Shown here one piece after another: positions 1-8,735 of a DNA stretch of 64,000 nt. The notes beneath the pieces were generated by a model that saw nothing but the letters and a program-made list of their open reading frames with translations, searched no databases and was not told the origin of the DNA. Where the stretch lies: NCBI RefSeq assembly GCF_001507645.1, contig NZ_CP013909.1:3472001-3536000 (forward strand), given 5' to 3'. Each line of letters opens with the position of its first letter. Within the stretch, counting starts at the first letter, position 1. The position numbers and the translations under genes were made by a program. The stretch is from Hymenobacter sedentarius. GTDB lineage: Bacteria > Bacteroidota > Bacteroidia > Cytophagales > Hymenobacteraceae.

Positions 1-2
1 AC

Positions 3-599
3 CACGCCAACTTCAGCTCTTATGGCCCCACGGCCGATGGCCGCATCAAGCCCACGCTCTCGGCCATGGGACGGGCGTCGGCCGTGCTGGCTCCCAATGG
101 CGCGGCTTTCCGGGGCAACGGCACTTCCTATGCCTGCCCCATTCTGGCCGGCATGGTGGCGGGCTTCTGGCAAGCCAACCCCACGCTCACGGCCCAACAG
201 GTAATCACGGTATTGCGCAGCACCGCCTCGCAGGCCGCCGCGCCGGATAATGTGCTGGGCTACGGCATTCCCAATTTCGTGAAGGCCTACAACGCCCAGC
301 ATACCAGCGCCCCGCTCGACGCCAACGGCCAGTTGCCCGGCGATGGCGACGCGCTGACGCTGTTTCCAAACCCCACCGGCGACGGCCCTCTGATGCTGTT
401 CCTGCCCGCGCCGCTGCGCGGCCAGCCCCTGCTGGTGCGGGTGGTAGACGCGCGCGGCGCCCTGGTGGCTGAGCAGCAACTGGCGGCGGTGTCGGGCCGC
501 CGCACGCAGCTCCAGTTGGGCCGTTTGGCCAAGGGCGTTTACATCTGCGAAGTAAGCGCGGGCACTACCCGGCGCTCGGTGAAATTTGTGCAGCTATAA
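3..599 (+). CDS. Subtilisin-like serine protease (S8) with type IX sorting domain, C-terminal part
   Basis: The reading frame is open from the window edge, so the N-terminus with the catalytic Asp and His lies outside. The visible 198 residues start with FSSYGPTADGRIKP, a typical S8 segment. The motif GTSYACP follows, holding the catalytic serine. After about residue 105 comes a linker, and the last 80 residues (from LTLFPNP to SVKFVQL) match the type A C-terminal domain of proteins exported by the type IX secretion system. The protein is therefore probably secreted or attached to the cell surface, where it would degrade proteins. A strong hairpin follows the stop codon, so this is the end of its transcript. 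Confidence 0.88.
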   Translation, partial: HANFSSYGPTADGRIKPTLSAMGRASAVLAPNGAAFRGNGTSYACPILAGMVAGFWQANPTLTAQQVITVLRSTASQAAAPDNVLGYGIPNFVKAYNAQHTSAPLDANGQLPGDGDALTLFPNPTGDGPLMLFLPAPLRGQPLLVRVVDARGALVAEQQLAAVSGRRTQLQLGRLAKGVYICEVSAGTTRRSVKFVQL

Positions 600-607
600 G
601 GGCATAT

Positions 608-653
608 AGGCGCATAAAAAAAGGCGCTGAAAAGTGCCTTTTTTTATGCGCCT
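608..653. terminator. Hairpin terminator, 18-bp perfect stem
   Basis: Arms 608-625 and 636-653 are perfectly complementary over 18 bp with a 10-nt loop, and the stem includes seven A:T pairs that act as a T-run on either strand. It closes the protease gene. Confidence 0.85.
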
Positions 654-732
654 ACTGTCATATATCAGCTTGTTTTAGAGGCCGGTATTTCGTAATTTTA
701 AACCGTAAATTAACCCCATTTTCTTGCAGGAT

Positions 733-1056
733 ATGTTGCAAATGATGATTTCCAAGCGCATTGGGCGCCGCCAGTTTCACTTCACCGTTCAAGGCAATAA
801 TTTCCACGAAACCGTAGCTGAATACGACCGGCTTAGCTTCCCCGATGTGCCCAACTGTGGCCTCTGCGGCTCCGATAATCTGGACCTGACCAGCCGCGTG
901 GCGATGGACAAATTCAAGTACACCTCGGTGCGGTGCATGGACTGCCGCGCCGACTTAACCTTTGGCAAAACCCAGAAGGACGACCAGACGGTGTTTTTGC
1001 GCCGCCGCGAAGGCGGTGAGCTCGACTGGAAAGCCCTGGAAAAGGCCGACCGCTAA
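733..1056 (+). CDS. Small zinc-ribbon protein of unknown function
   Basis: A 107-residue protein that I do not recognise as a named family. It carries two CxxC pairs, C42/C45 and C68/C71, 22 residues apart, the usual spacing of a structural zinc ribbon. The C-terminal part is rich in Lys, Arg and Asp. No signal peptide or membrane segment is present, so it is probably cytosolic. The ATG at 733 was chosen; an in-frame TTG lies at 724 and further ATGs at 742 and 745. It stands alone between two terminators. Nucleic-acid binding would be a guess from the zinc ribbon only. Confidence 0.6.
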   Translation: MLQMMISKRIGRRQFHFTVQGNNFHETVAEYDRLSFPDVPNCGLCGSDNLDLTSRVAMDKFKYTSVRCMDCRADLTFGKTQKDDQTVFLRRREGGELDWKALEKADR

Positions 1057-1087
1057 TCAATCGCCGAGCTTTCTGGTTACTCAACAC

Positions 1088-1120
1088 GAACGGCACCCTG
1101 GCTTCGGGGTGCCGTTCTTT
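1088..1120 (+). terminator. Intrinsic terminator
   Basis: Arms 1088-1098 and 1107-1117 form an 11-bp GC-rich stem with an 8-nt loop followed by a short T-run. It lies between the zinc-ribbon gene and riboflavin synthase. Confidence 0.7.
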
Positions 1121-1167
1121 GTGTAAGAAACCGTGGCAGCTGCCACCCACGTCTAAAACTGCAATAC

Positions 1168-1758
1168 ATGTTTACTGGAATTATTGAAGCCCTGGGCACC
1201 ATTGTCGCCGTTGATACCCAGGGCAGTAACCGCCATTTTACCGTGGCCTCGCCCTTTGCCGCCGAACTGAAAATCGACCAGAGCGTGGCCCACGACGGCG
1301 TGTGCCTCACCGTGGTGGCGGTGGATGCAGCGGCCGGCACCCATGTGGTCACGGCCATCGACGAAACCATGCGCGTAACCAACCTGAGCCAGTGGCAGCC
1401 CGGGCGCCACGTAAACCTGGAGCGCTGCCTGGCCGCCAATGGCCGCTTCGACGGCCACATTGTGCAGGGCCACGTCGATGCCACCGCTACCTGCCTGAGC
1501 GTGACCGACCAGCAGGGGTCGTGGCTGTTTCGCTTCAGGCACGCGCCCGGCCCGGGCCGCCTCACCGTCGAGAAAGGCTCCATCTGCGTAAATGGCACCA
1601 GCCTGACCTGCTTCGAAAGCACCGATGATGGCTTCACCGTCGCCATCATTCCCTATACCTACGAGCACACTAGCTTTCAGCAGCTGCAGCCGGGTGAAAC
1701 CGTGAACCTGGAATTCGACATTGTGGGCAAATACGTGGCAAAGCTGTTGGGTAAATAG
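1168..1758 (+). CDS. ribE: Riboflavin synthase, alpha chain
   Basis: A 196-residue protein with the family's opening MFTGIIEALGTI and two tandem lumazine-binding barrels, roughly residues 1-95 and 96-190; the second begins around GHIVQGHVDATA. It dismutates two molecules of 6,7-dimethyl-8-ribityllumazine to riboflavin in the cytosol, acting as a trimer. Other riboflavin genes are not in the window. No FMN riboswitch is seen in the 110 bp upstream, which hold only a terminator. Length and motifs are normal for the family. Confidence 0.95.
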   Translation: MFTGIIEALGTIVAVDTQGSNRHFTVASPFAAELKIDQSVAHDGVCLTVVAVDAAAGTHVVTAIDETMRVTNLSQWQPGRHVNLERCLAANGRFDGHIVQGHVDATATCLSVTDQQGSWLFRFRHAPGPGRLTVEKGSICVNGTSLTCFESTDDGFTVAIIPYTYEHTSFQQLQPGETVNLEFDIVGKYVAKLLGK

Positions 1759-1821
1759 CCCGAAAACCTGAGCCGCATCCCTGCGTAGAAAGTATATCCT
1801 TCCACGTAACCAGATTTCAGC

Positions 1822-2022
1822 ATGTCCAAGCGTGAATTAATTGAGCCCAACGAAGGCGATAAGCGGTACATTCGGCGCGATGAAGACGGCCAGATTGACC
1901 ATTCCGTCGACCTAAACCGTTCGTTGTCGCAAGACGATAAGCACAACTCCAAAAAGACCAGCAAACCCGGCCAGGGCGATAAAGGCGACGGCCACACGGG
2001 AAACCGGAAAGCTCCGAAGTAA
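1822..2022 (+). CDS. Small hydrophilic protein of unknown function
   Basis: A 66-residue, highly charged protein rich in Asp, Lys, Asn and Gly, with no hydrophobic stretch and a Lys/Gly-rich C-terminal half (KKTSKPGQGDKGDGHTG). It is probably disordered. The ATG start, clean spacing between riboflavin synthase and a strong terminator, and codon use like its neighbours support a real gene. I do not recognise a family. Confidence 0.5.
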   Translation: MSKRELIEPNEGDKRYIRRDEDGQIDHSVDLNRSLSQDDKHNSKKTSKPGQGDKGDGHTGNRKAPK

Positions 2023-2042
2023 AATCAGCTCAACAAGCTGTA

Positions 2043-2079
2043 AAAAAGGCCTCACGGAATTTATCCGTGAGGCCTTTTT
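2043..2079. terminator. Bidirectional hairpin terminator
   Basis: Arms 2043-2058 and 2064-2079 are complementary over 16 bp with a 5-nt loop. A-run and T-run flank the GC core, so it can serve both the small plus-strand gene and the minus-strand PAP2 gene converging on it. Confidence 0.85.
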
Positions 2080-2113
2080 CTATTGGTTTTGGAAATGATA
2101 AGGGCGGCTTAGC

Positions 2114-2689
2114 TCAAGTTGAAGATTTCAACGTGTGCGACCATTTTTGGTACGCGGTGGCTGCCGCCCAGCCCAACAGGCCACCTACGGCGGCGCCCCC
2201 CAGCACATCGGTAGGGTAGTGAGCGCCGAGGTACATGCGGCTGTAGGAGAGCAGGCCCGCCCACAAAAACACCGCCAGCTTGGCGCCCCGGAAACGGCCG
2301 GCCGGCAGCACAATGGCCAGAAAAACGGCCAGGGCCATGGAGTTGGCCGCGTGCGAGGATAGAAACCCAAACTGGCCTCCGCAACCGTCGGGCAGGTGCA
2401 GCAGGGGCGCCAGGTTAGCGTCGTGGCAGGGGCGGGGGCGCGCAAAAAACGGCTTAAACAAGCGGCTGGTGATGCTATCGGCTAGGGTAACGGCCAGAAT
2501 CAGCAGCGGCAGAAGCAGAATGGCCGGGCGCCGGAACAGGTAAATCAGCCCAATTATGAGCAGGCCATAAACCGGAAACCAGGTGTACCGGTCCGAGGCC
2601 GTTACCATCAGCGCGTCCAGCGCCGGGGTGTGGGCCCGGTTGATGGCCAGGAGCAGCTCAACGTCGAGCGAGCGCAGGTACTCAAGCAT
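2114..2689 (-). CDS. PAP2-family membrane phosphatase
   Basis: A 191-residue protein with about five or six membrane segments. The three PAP2 signature blocks are present in order: KPFFARPRP, then FLSSHAANS, then SRMYLGAHYPTD, with the catalytic histidines in the second and third. Family members remove phosphate from lipid phosphates such as undecaprenyl pyrophosphate or phosphatidic acid at the membrane. Its ATG lies inside the end of hemF, overlapping 8 bp (ATGCTTGA), so the two are probably translationally coupled. The exact substrate cannot be told from the sequence. Confidence 0.85.
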   Translation of the reverse strand: MLEYLRSLDVELLLAINRAHTPALDALMVTASDRYTWFPVYGLLIIGLIYLFRRPAILLLPLLILAVTLADSITSRLFKPFFARPRPCHDANLAPLLHLPDGCGGQFGFLSSHAANSMALAVFLAIVLPAGRFRGAKLAVFLWAGLLSYSRMYLGAHYPTDVLGGAAVGGLLGWAAATAYQKWSHTLKSST

Positions 2690-3608
2690 GGGCCAGCCAG
2701 TCTACGCCCTTGCGCAGCCAGGCCAGCGTAGTGGCTTCCGGCGAGCCGGGGGCGGGCAAGGGGGGATTGTAAGCCCAACCCGTGCGCGGCGGCAAGCTCA
2801 TCAGAATGGATTCGGTGCGGCCGCCGGTTTCAAGGCCGAAGCGGGTGCCCCGGTCGAAGGCCAGGTTGAACTCGGCGTAGCGGGCGCGGCGCAGCGTCTG
2901 CCAGTTTTCTTCGCGCTCGGTGAAGGGGAGGGCGTGGTTTTGGGCCATGAGCTCCGTGTAGAAGGGGCCGAATAGTTCGGCCACGTCCTGCACAAAACTG
3001 AACAGCTCCTCGGCCGAGCCGTCCTGGCCCACGGTCAGGCGGTCGAAAAAGATGCCGCCGACGCCGCGGGTTTCCTGGCGATGGGGCAGAAAGAAATAGT
3101 CGTCGGCCCAGCGGGTGAACTTCGGGTAGTAGGCCGGGTTGTGGCGGTCGCATACCGCGCACAGCCGCTGGTGGAAGCGGCGGGCCTGGGCTTCGTCCAC
3201 GTAAATCGGCGTCAGGTCGATGCCGCCCCCAAACCAGGCCTCGCCATTGCCGGCCTCAAAATAGCGCACGTTCATGTGGATGATGGGCACGCGGGGGCTG
3301 CGCGGGTGCAGCACCACACTTACGCCGGTGGCATAGAAAGAGGGGTCGGGCATGTGCAGCTGCCGGGCAGCGGCTTCGCTCATCTGGCCCCACACGGCCG
3401 AGAACCCCACGCCACCCTTTTCAAGGATGCGGCCATTTTCCAGCACTTTGGAGCGGCCCCCGCCCCCGCCTTCGCGCTGCCAGGCATCGGTGAGAAAATG
3501 GGCGGGGCCGCCATCGGCGGCTTCGAGCTGCTGGCACAGACGAAGCTGAAAATCAGCGAGCCAGACTTCTATTTCGGGGCGGATGGTAGGGGAGGATATT
3601 GCAGGCAC
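2682..3608 (-). CDS. hemF: Oxygen-dependent coproporphyrinogen III oxidase
   Basis: A 308-residue protein that matches HemF along its length, including FEAGNGEAWFGGGIDLTP, RGVGGIFFD and EFNLAFDRGTRFGL. It oxidatively decarboxylates coproporphyrinogen III to protoporphyrinogen IX in haem synthesis, using O2, in the cytosol. The start is GTG at 3608; no ATG upstream fits. The downstream PAP2 gene overlaps its stop. The divergent E1 gene starts 141 bp away, so the two promoters share the intervening region. Use of the O2-dependent enzyme fits an aerobic organism. Confidence 0.95.
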   Translation of the reverse strand: MPAISSPTIRPEIEVWLADFQLRLCQQLEAADGGPAHFLTDAWQREGGGGGRSKVLENGRILEKGGVGFSAVWGQMSEAAARQLHMPDPSFYATGVSVVLHPRSPRVPIIHMNVRYFEAGNGEAWFGGGIDLTPIYVDEAQARRFHQRLCAVCDRHNPAYYPKFTRWADDYFFLPHRQETRGVGGIFFDRLTVGQDGSAEELFSFVQDVAELFGPFYTELMAQNHALPFTEREENWQTLRRARYAEFNLAFDRGTRFGLETGGRTESILMSLPPRTGWAYNPPLPAPGSPEATTLAWLRKGVDWLAHA

Positions 3609-3718
3609 TATATACTAACCGCCGGGGGCGCTAAAGATTTTGCGGAAACAATGCCCCCGCAAGGGCCGAAGCTGCGGGTGGGCGTTGGCCCGGCAAAGAT
3701 ACGGGCGCGGGAGGGGCG

Positions 3719-3726
3719 TACTTTTG
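3719..3726 (+). promoter_or_regulatory. Candidate -7 promoter element (TAnnTTTG)
   Basis: TACTTTTG matches the Bacteroidota sigma-A -7 consensus TAnnTTTG and lies 23 bp before the E1 start. No TTG is found at the expected 19-20 bp upstream, so the call rests on the -7 box only. Confidence 0.5.
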
Positions 3727-3749
3727 TGCTCCAAATTCCCACGCCGCTA

Positions 3750-5942
3750 ATGTCTGAATACGCCGTTTCTGATACTGCCACCCCGGCCTCTACCCGCGTA
3801 ACGGCCGCTGCTGCTGCGGCCGCCGCCGCTTTTGCCGCGCCTGCCAGCGGCGCGCCCGCTCCGGTCCTGGATAATGAACTCCTCAAGCGCGCTTACCGCC
3901 TGATGCACACGGCCGCCGCCATGGCCACGCTGTATGAAGAGGAAAAGGCAGTGGCCTCGCGCTACGTGCACGCCACCGCCCGCGGCCACGAAGCCGTGCA
4001 GCTGGCCGCCGCGTTTCTGCTCCTGGAAACGGACTACGCCGCTCCCTACTACCGGGACGATGCGATGCTGCTGGGCCTGGGCCTGCGGCCCTACGAGCTG
4101 ATGCTGCAGCTGCTGGCCAAAGCCGACGACCCCTTCAGCGGCGGGCGCACTTATTATTCCCATCCCTCGCTGCGGCGGGCGGGCATTCCGGTTATTCCGC
4201 ACCAAAGCTCGGCCACGGGCATGCAGGCCATTCCGGCCACGGGCATGGCGCACGCCATTCATTACTTCGAGAAGCAGGGCATCCGCATTGAGGTTCCGCA
4301 GGGGCTGAACAACCCAGGCGTGGAGGCCAGCCCGTTGGTGCTTTGCTCCATTGGCGATGGGGCCATGACGGAAGGCGAAGTTTCGGAAGCGCTGCAGATG
4401 GCGGTGCTGCACCAGCTGCCCATCGTGTACCTGGTGCAGGACAACGACTGGGGCATCTCGGCCACGGGCCGCGAAATGCGCGCCATGAATGCCTTTGAAT
4501 TTGCGGCGGGCTTCCCGGGCTTGCACCGCCTGCAGGTAGATGGGGCCGATTTTGGGTCTTCCTACCAAGGGCTGGCTGAGGCTTTTGCCCACGTGCGGAG
4601 CCGCCGGGGGCCGGTGTTGGTGCATGCCAAATGCCCGCTGTTGGGCCATCACACCAGCGGGGTACGCCGCGAATGGTACCGCAACGACCTGGCCGCGCAC
4701 CAGGAGCAGGACCCCTTGCCGCGCTTGCACGCACGCCTGCTCCAGGCTGGCTTTTTCGAAGCCGACCTAACGGCTTTGGCCACCGATGCCCAGGCCACTG
4801 TGCGCGCCGACTGGCAGGCGGCGGTAGCGGCTCCCAACCCGGACCCGGCCACGTTTGCCGACCATGAGTTTGCGCCCGCGGCCGTCACCGCCGAAGCCGG
4901 TGAGCGCAGCCCCGCCGGCGCCGAAAAAGCCCTGATGGTGGATGCCGCCCTGCACGCCGTCGACGACATTCTGCGGGAGTTTCCCGAGGCGCTGTTTTAT
5001 GGCCAGGACGTGGGCGGTGAGCTGGGCGGGGTATTCCGCGAAGCGGCCCTGCTGGCCAAAAAATACGGCGATGCCCGGGTGTTCAACACGCCCATTCAGG
5101 AGGCCTACATTGTGGGCAGCACGGCCGGCATGGCGGCCGTGGGTGCTCGGCCCATTGTCGAAATTCAGTTTGCCGATTACATCTGGCCTGCGCTGAATCA
5201 ACTGGTGGAGGAACTGTCCAAATCCTGCTACCTGACCATGGGCAAGTTCCCGGTTTCGGCCCTGATTCGGGTGCCGATTGGGGCCTATGGCGGCGGCGGG
5301 CCCTACCACTCGGGCTCCATCGAAAGCACCTTGCTCACCATTCGGGGCATTAAGGTGGTGTACCCCAGCAATGCGGCCGATATGAAAGGCCTGATGCGGG
5401 CCGCCTTTCTCGACCCCAACCCGGTGGTGATGCTCGAACACAAGGGTCTGTACTGGAGCAAAGTGCCCGGCACGGAAGACGCCAAAACCATGGAGCCGGC
5501 GACCGGTTATGTCATCCCGCTGGGGAAAGCAGCCGTGTCCCAGGCCGCCGACCCGGACAAGCTGCGCCAAGGCGACACCGCCTTGGTAGTTACCTATGGC
5601 ATGGGCGTGCATTGGGCCAAAGCCGCTAGCCGCGACTTCCCCGGGCAGGTCGAAATTCTGGATTTGCGCACCCTAAACCCCATCGATTTTGAAGCCGTGA
5701 ATGAGGCCACCCGCCGGCATGGAAAGGTGCTGGTGCTCACCGAAGAGCCCCTGCTGAACAGCTTTGCCGAAAGCCTGGCTGGCCGCATTCAGCGCCAGTG
5801 CTTCCAGGAGCTGGACGCCCCTGTATTCATCCTGGGAGCCGCCAACCTGCCGGCCATTGCGCTAAATGTGGAGCTGGAGCGGCAAATGCTACCGAGCGCA
5901 GCGAAAGTAGCCGCGACGCTGGGCGAGCTGCTGGCATATTGA
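3750..5942 (+). CDS. 2-oxoacid dehydrogenase E1 component, fused alpha and beta subunits
   Basis: A 730-residue protein. Residues about 45-370 are an E1-alpha domain with the thiamine-diphosphate motif GDGAMTEGE ending in NDWGIS. Residues about 390-725 are an E1-beta domain (EALFYGQDVGGELGGVF, QFADYIWPALNQL, TEEPLL). It would decarboxylate a branched-chain 2-oxoacid or pyruvate and pass the acyl group to a lipoyl E2, which is not in the window. Fused alpha/beta E1 proteins are known in Bacteroidota. The start is the ATG at 3750; the frame stays open further upstream only as a shadow of hemF. The first 40 residues are low-complexity, with a run of nine alanines. Substrate choice cannot be settled from sequence alone. 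Confidence 0.9.
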   Translation: MSEYAVSDTATPASTRVTAAAAAAAAAFAAPASGAPAPVLDNELLKRAYRLMHTAAAMATLYEEEKAVASRYVHATARGHEAVQLAAAFLLLETDYAAPYYRDDAMLLGLGLRPYELMLQLLAKADDPFSGGRTYYSHPSLRRAGIPVIPHQSSATGMQAIPATGMAHAIHYFEKQGIRIEVPQGLNNPGVEASPLVLCSIGDGAMTEGEVSEALQMAVLHQLPIVYLVQDNDWGISATGREMRAMNAFEFAAGFPGLHRLQVDGADFGSSYQGLAEAFAHVRSRRGPVLVHAKCPLLGHHTSGVRREWYRNDLAAHQEQDPLPRLHARLLQAGFFEADLTALATDAQATVRADWQAAVAAPNPDPATFADHEFAPAAVTAEAGERSPAGAEKALMVDAALHAVDDILREFPEALFYGQDVGGELGGVFREAALLAKKYGDARVFNTPIQEAYIVGSTAGMAAVGARPIVEIQFADYIWPALNQLVEELSKSCYLTMGKFPVSALIRVPIGAYGGGGPYHSGSIESTLLTIRGIKVVYPSNAADMKGLMRAAFLDPNPVVMLEHKGLYWSKVPGTEDAKTMEPATGYVIPLGKAAVSQAADPDKLRQGDTALVVTYGMGVHWAKAASRDFPGQVEILDLRTLNPIDFEAVNEATRRHGKVLVLTEEPLLNSFAESLAGRIQRQCFQELDAPVFILGAANLPAIALNVELERQMLPSAAKVAATLGELLAY

Positions 5943-5960
5943 GCTGAGCCATAAAGCTGG

Positions 5961-6015
5961 AAAAGCGAGAAAGGGTACATGATGCGAAACGCGTCATGTA
6001 CCCTTTCTCGCTTTT
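5961..6015. terminator. Hairpin terminator, 22-bp perfect stem
   Basis: Arms 5961-5982 and 5994-6015 are perfectly complementary over 22 bp with an 11-nt loop, ending in AAAA/TTTT. It lies between the convergent E1 and tamL genes and can work for both. Confidence 0.88.
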
Positions 6016-6032
6016 ATTCAGACCTTTTTGCG

Positions 6033-8735
6033 TTAGAATGGGTAGCCAATGCCTAGGTTAAAGGCAATGGGGTTGGCACTGGAATCGAAATTGCGCAGGG
6101 CCCACCTATCGGCGCCGGGGGCGGTGGGGTCGTAAATCTTGGTGGCAATATCCAGCCGCAGGATGAGGAAGGTAAAGTCAAAACGAATACCCATGCCGGA
6201 GCCCACGGCAATCTGCTTGTAAAAGGTATTGAGCTGAAATTGGGCACCCGGGCGGAGGTATTCGCCTTGCTTGCCTTTGCGCTCCTGCAGGCCCCACACG
6301 TTGCCAAAGTCGGTAAAAAAAGCCCCTTTGATAAAGCCATAGATTGGGAACCGGTATTCGGCGCTGCCTTCGAGCAGCAATTCGCCGGGTTGTTCGGTCA
6401 GGAAGTCGCGCACCACGCTGCCGTCTTTGGTGATGCGGGTGGGGCTGTAGCCACCGGGGCCCAATTTCCGGGGCTGCCAGGCCCGCAGGCTGGTGGAGCC
6501 GCCCGCAAAGTAGGATTTGTCGTAGGGAATGATGTATTGCGGGTCATTGCCGGGTACATCGGGGTCGTCGGTGCGGGTGAGGGCGTGCACCACGCCGCCG
6601 TTGAGGCGCCACACGAAGAACGTGTTGGGAGTGAGGTGATGGTAGCGGCGGTAGTCGGCACTGAAGCGGGCAAAGTCATACACGTTAAGCCCCGTGTTGC
6701 TCAATAGCTTCTCCTTATACAGCCCCCGGGTGAGTCCCCCAACTTCCACAAAGAGGCGCAGATACTTGGCGTCGCGTGTTTCGTTAAAGTCGTTGGAATT
6801 ATAAAGCGAGGTGAAGCTCATGCTGGGCTCTATTTGCTTGCTGAAAGAGCGGTACAGGGAAGAGCCGGTGGAGTCGCGTAGCTGAAGTAGCCGGGCTTTG
6901 AATAAATCGTCTTGTCTTATCGTGTTGACCAGGGTGATGACGATGGGCGAGAACACATACTGGTGAAACAGAGAGCGTTGCCAGATGTAGTCGAAGGCAA
7001 ACTCGAAGTTAGAACGCGTGTATTCGGGGCGTTGCACAAACGTTTCGGAAAGCGAAAGCCGCGTTTTGGGGTTGTAACGGGTAAAAAATTTGTTTGTATT
7101 AAAAGGGACTAAAAACTGGGGCAACACGAGCGCGGCGGTGGCGCCCAACTGCCGGGTATATACCGACTGCGGAGAATCTTTGCCATCGGAGTCGGCCACG
7201 CGGGTGAGCTGGCCTTCGAGGCCGGCGCGCACGCCCAGCTCCAGCACCTCCGCCCCACCGAAAGGGTTTCGGGTTTTGAGGCGCAGGTTCACAAATGGGC
7301 CTGCTAAGGCAGCGATAAAAGTGCCGCCTACTTCGCTGGTTTCGGCGAATTTGGGCGCGGGCGACGCATTGATAACTGCTACCAACTCGCCGGTCGGCGG
7401 GTGCACACCGGCGCTGTCGGCCGAGGGTGGGTCGGCCACTTTGCGGTAGTTCACGGTATTGAAGCGGAACATGTCCAGGTCGGCCAGGAGGCGCTGCGTT
7501 TGCAGGGTGCGGTCGAGGCTGAACCGCTGGCCGGGGCGCACCATCACCTTGCGGGCCAGCAGCCGGGTGCTGTACTTCTGCTCGTAGGCGGCGAAGTGCA
7601 CCGAATCCGTCACGACGGTATCGGTGCGCACGCCGAGGTTGGGGCGGCGACTCTGGCCGGCCAGCGTGCCAGAGCGGCGCAGGGTATCGCCGGTGGCGGC
7701 GCGCAGGGTGCGGCCCACGCCGGCATCGGTCACAAACCGCACCTGCCGCACCGAATACACGCGGTGACCCTGGCCCGGGGCCGGGTTGGCAATGAGCGTG
7801 CGCAGCCGCACCGTAAGGGGCTCGTAGCTGGTATCGGCCTCGAGGGTGATGTACTGCTGGCGGAAATCGTAGTAGCCCGCGTTTTTGAGCAGAGTTTCGA
7901 GGCGCAGGCGCTCGGCGCTAATCTGCTCCTCGTTGTATCGCTCGTTGTCGTGGAGCAGGGACTTGGCCTGACCGTTGCGCACCACCTGGGCCACGCCCGA
8001 GTCGGGAATGCTGGGCGGCTGAAGGCGGTAGCGGAAAGGCTGGTTCTCGGTGATGTTGTAGGTGACCGTGACGCGACGGTAGCGCTTGGCAGCATCCAGG
8101 GTGTCGGGTTTGCCCGGAAAGATGGAACCCACGGCCTTCAGGGCTTGCATCACGAGGCCGCGGTGGTAGCGGGCGGTGTCGGTGGCCGTCACGCGCGCCC
8201 GGAAAAAGCCCTGGGTGCGCAGGTAGGTCGTCATTTGCTCTACCGACTTGCGCGTGAGCGCGGAGTCGTACACTGCCGGGGACTCGCCCAGGCGCATGAT
8301 GGCGTTGCCCTTGTCGAGGGCCAGCTGCTTGCGCTTAATCTTGCGCTCGCGCTGGGCCAGCAGCTTCCCCAGCTTGGCCGAATCGGTGCCGGCGGCTTGC
8401 AGCTGGGCATCGTAGCTTTTCTGGATTTCGAGCATCTTGCTTTTGATGCGCGCCGAGTCGTAGAACCGGTGGCCCAACTGATAAATCCCCAGCTTGGGGA
8501 GTGGGAAGCGGGTGTTGGGATTTTGCTGGACCAGGGCCGCCAGCCGTTCTTTGTCGGCCTGTTCCACTCCCTTGAGCTCCACGCGGCTGAGCAGGCGCTG
8601 GCCCGGCCGCAGCAAATTGAACGGCGAGCACGACGCCAACATCCATAGCCCCAGCACGGGCGCCATGCTCCAACTCAGCCAGCGCCATGGCCGTAGCTTC
8701 GACGAATTATTAGATAACAATGGTTTCAAAAGCAC
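6033..8735 (-). CDS. tamL: TamL-like Omp85 outer-membrane assembly lipoprotein
   Basis: A protein of about 900 residues. A hydrophobic stretch ends in the lipobox LASC (Cys36 from the GTG start), so it should be a lipoprotein. POTRA-like modules follow (around residues 150-330), then a C-terminal Omp85 surface-antigen barrel from about residue 460 to the end, GIGYPF. This lipoprotein form of TamA/BamA is typical of Bacteroidota and pairs with a TamB homologue, not present here, to build outer-membrane proteins. The start is uncertain: GTG at 8735 overlaps the divergent methyltransferase by 16 bp, and TTG at 8720 touches its first base. Both leave a basic signal peptide. Confidence 0.85.
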   Translation of the reverse strand: MLLKPLLSNNSSKLRPWRWLSWSMAPVLGLWMLASCSPFNLLRPGQRLLSRVELKGVEQADKERLAALVQQNPNTRFPLPKLGIYQLGHRFYDSARIKSKMLEIQKSYDAQLQAAGTDSAKLGKLLAQRERKIKRKQLALDKGNAIMRLGESPAVYDSALTRKSVEQMTTYLRTQGFFRARVTATDTARYHRGLVMQALKAVGSIFPGKPDTLDAAKRYRRVTVTYNITENQPFRYRLQPPSIPDSGVAQVVRNGQAKSLLHDNERYNEEQISAERLRLETLLKNAGYYDFRQQYITLEADTSYEPLTVRLRTLIANPAPGQGHRVYSVRQVRFVTDAGVGRTLRAATGDTLRRSGTLAGQSRRPNLGVRTDTVVTDSVHFAAYEQKYSTRLLARKVMVRPGQRFSLDRTLQTQRLLADLDMFRFNTVNYRKVADPPSADSAGVHPPTGELVAVINASPAPKFAETSEVGGTFIAALAGPFVNLRLKTRNPFGGAEVLELGVRAGLEGQLTRVADSDGKDSPQSVYTRQLGATAALVLPQFLVPFNTNKFFTRYNPKTRLSLSETFVQRPEYTRSNFEFAFDYIWQRSLFHQYVFSPIVITLVNTIRQDDLFKARLLQLRDSTGSSLYRSFSKQIEPSMSFTSLYNSNDFNETRDAKYLRLFVEVGGLTRGLYKEKLLSNTGLNVYDFARFSADYRRYHHLTPNTFFVWRLNGGVVHALTRTDDPDVPGNDPQYIIPYDKSYFAGGSTSLRAWQPRKLGPGGYSPTRITKDGSVVRDFLTEQPGELLLEGSAEYRFPIYGFIKGAFFTDFGNVWGLQERKGKQGEYLRPGAQFQLNTFYKQIAVGSGMGIRFDFTFLILRLDIATKIYDPTAPGADRWALRNFDSSANPIAFNLGIGYPF

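Noticed and set aside
1057..1167. FMN riboswitch before riboflavin synthase
   Set aside because: The 110 bp contain a simple hairpin terminator and no RFN-like multi-stem sequence.
3081..3749. Upstream extension of the E1 reading frame by 223 codons
   Set aside because: It runs antisense through hemF, shows no E1 similarity, and the ATG at 3750 gives a normal E1 protein.
3801..3900. GCN repeat tract as a regulatory repeat
   Set aside because: It encodes the alanine-rich N-terminus of E1 with varied codons, not a perfect nucleotide repeat.
7401..8648. Long plus-strand ORF (415 codons) opposite tamL
   Set aside because: High-GC antisense shadow; low-complexity His/Ala/Gly/Val content and no domain, while the minus frame is a clear Omp85 protein.
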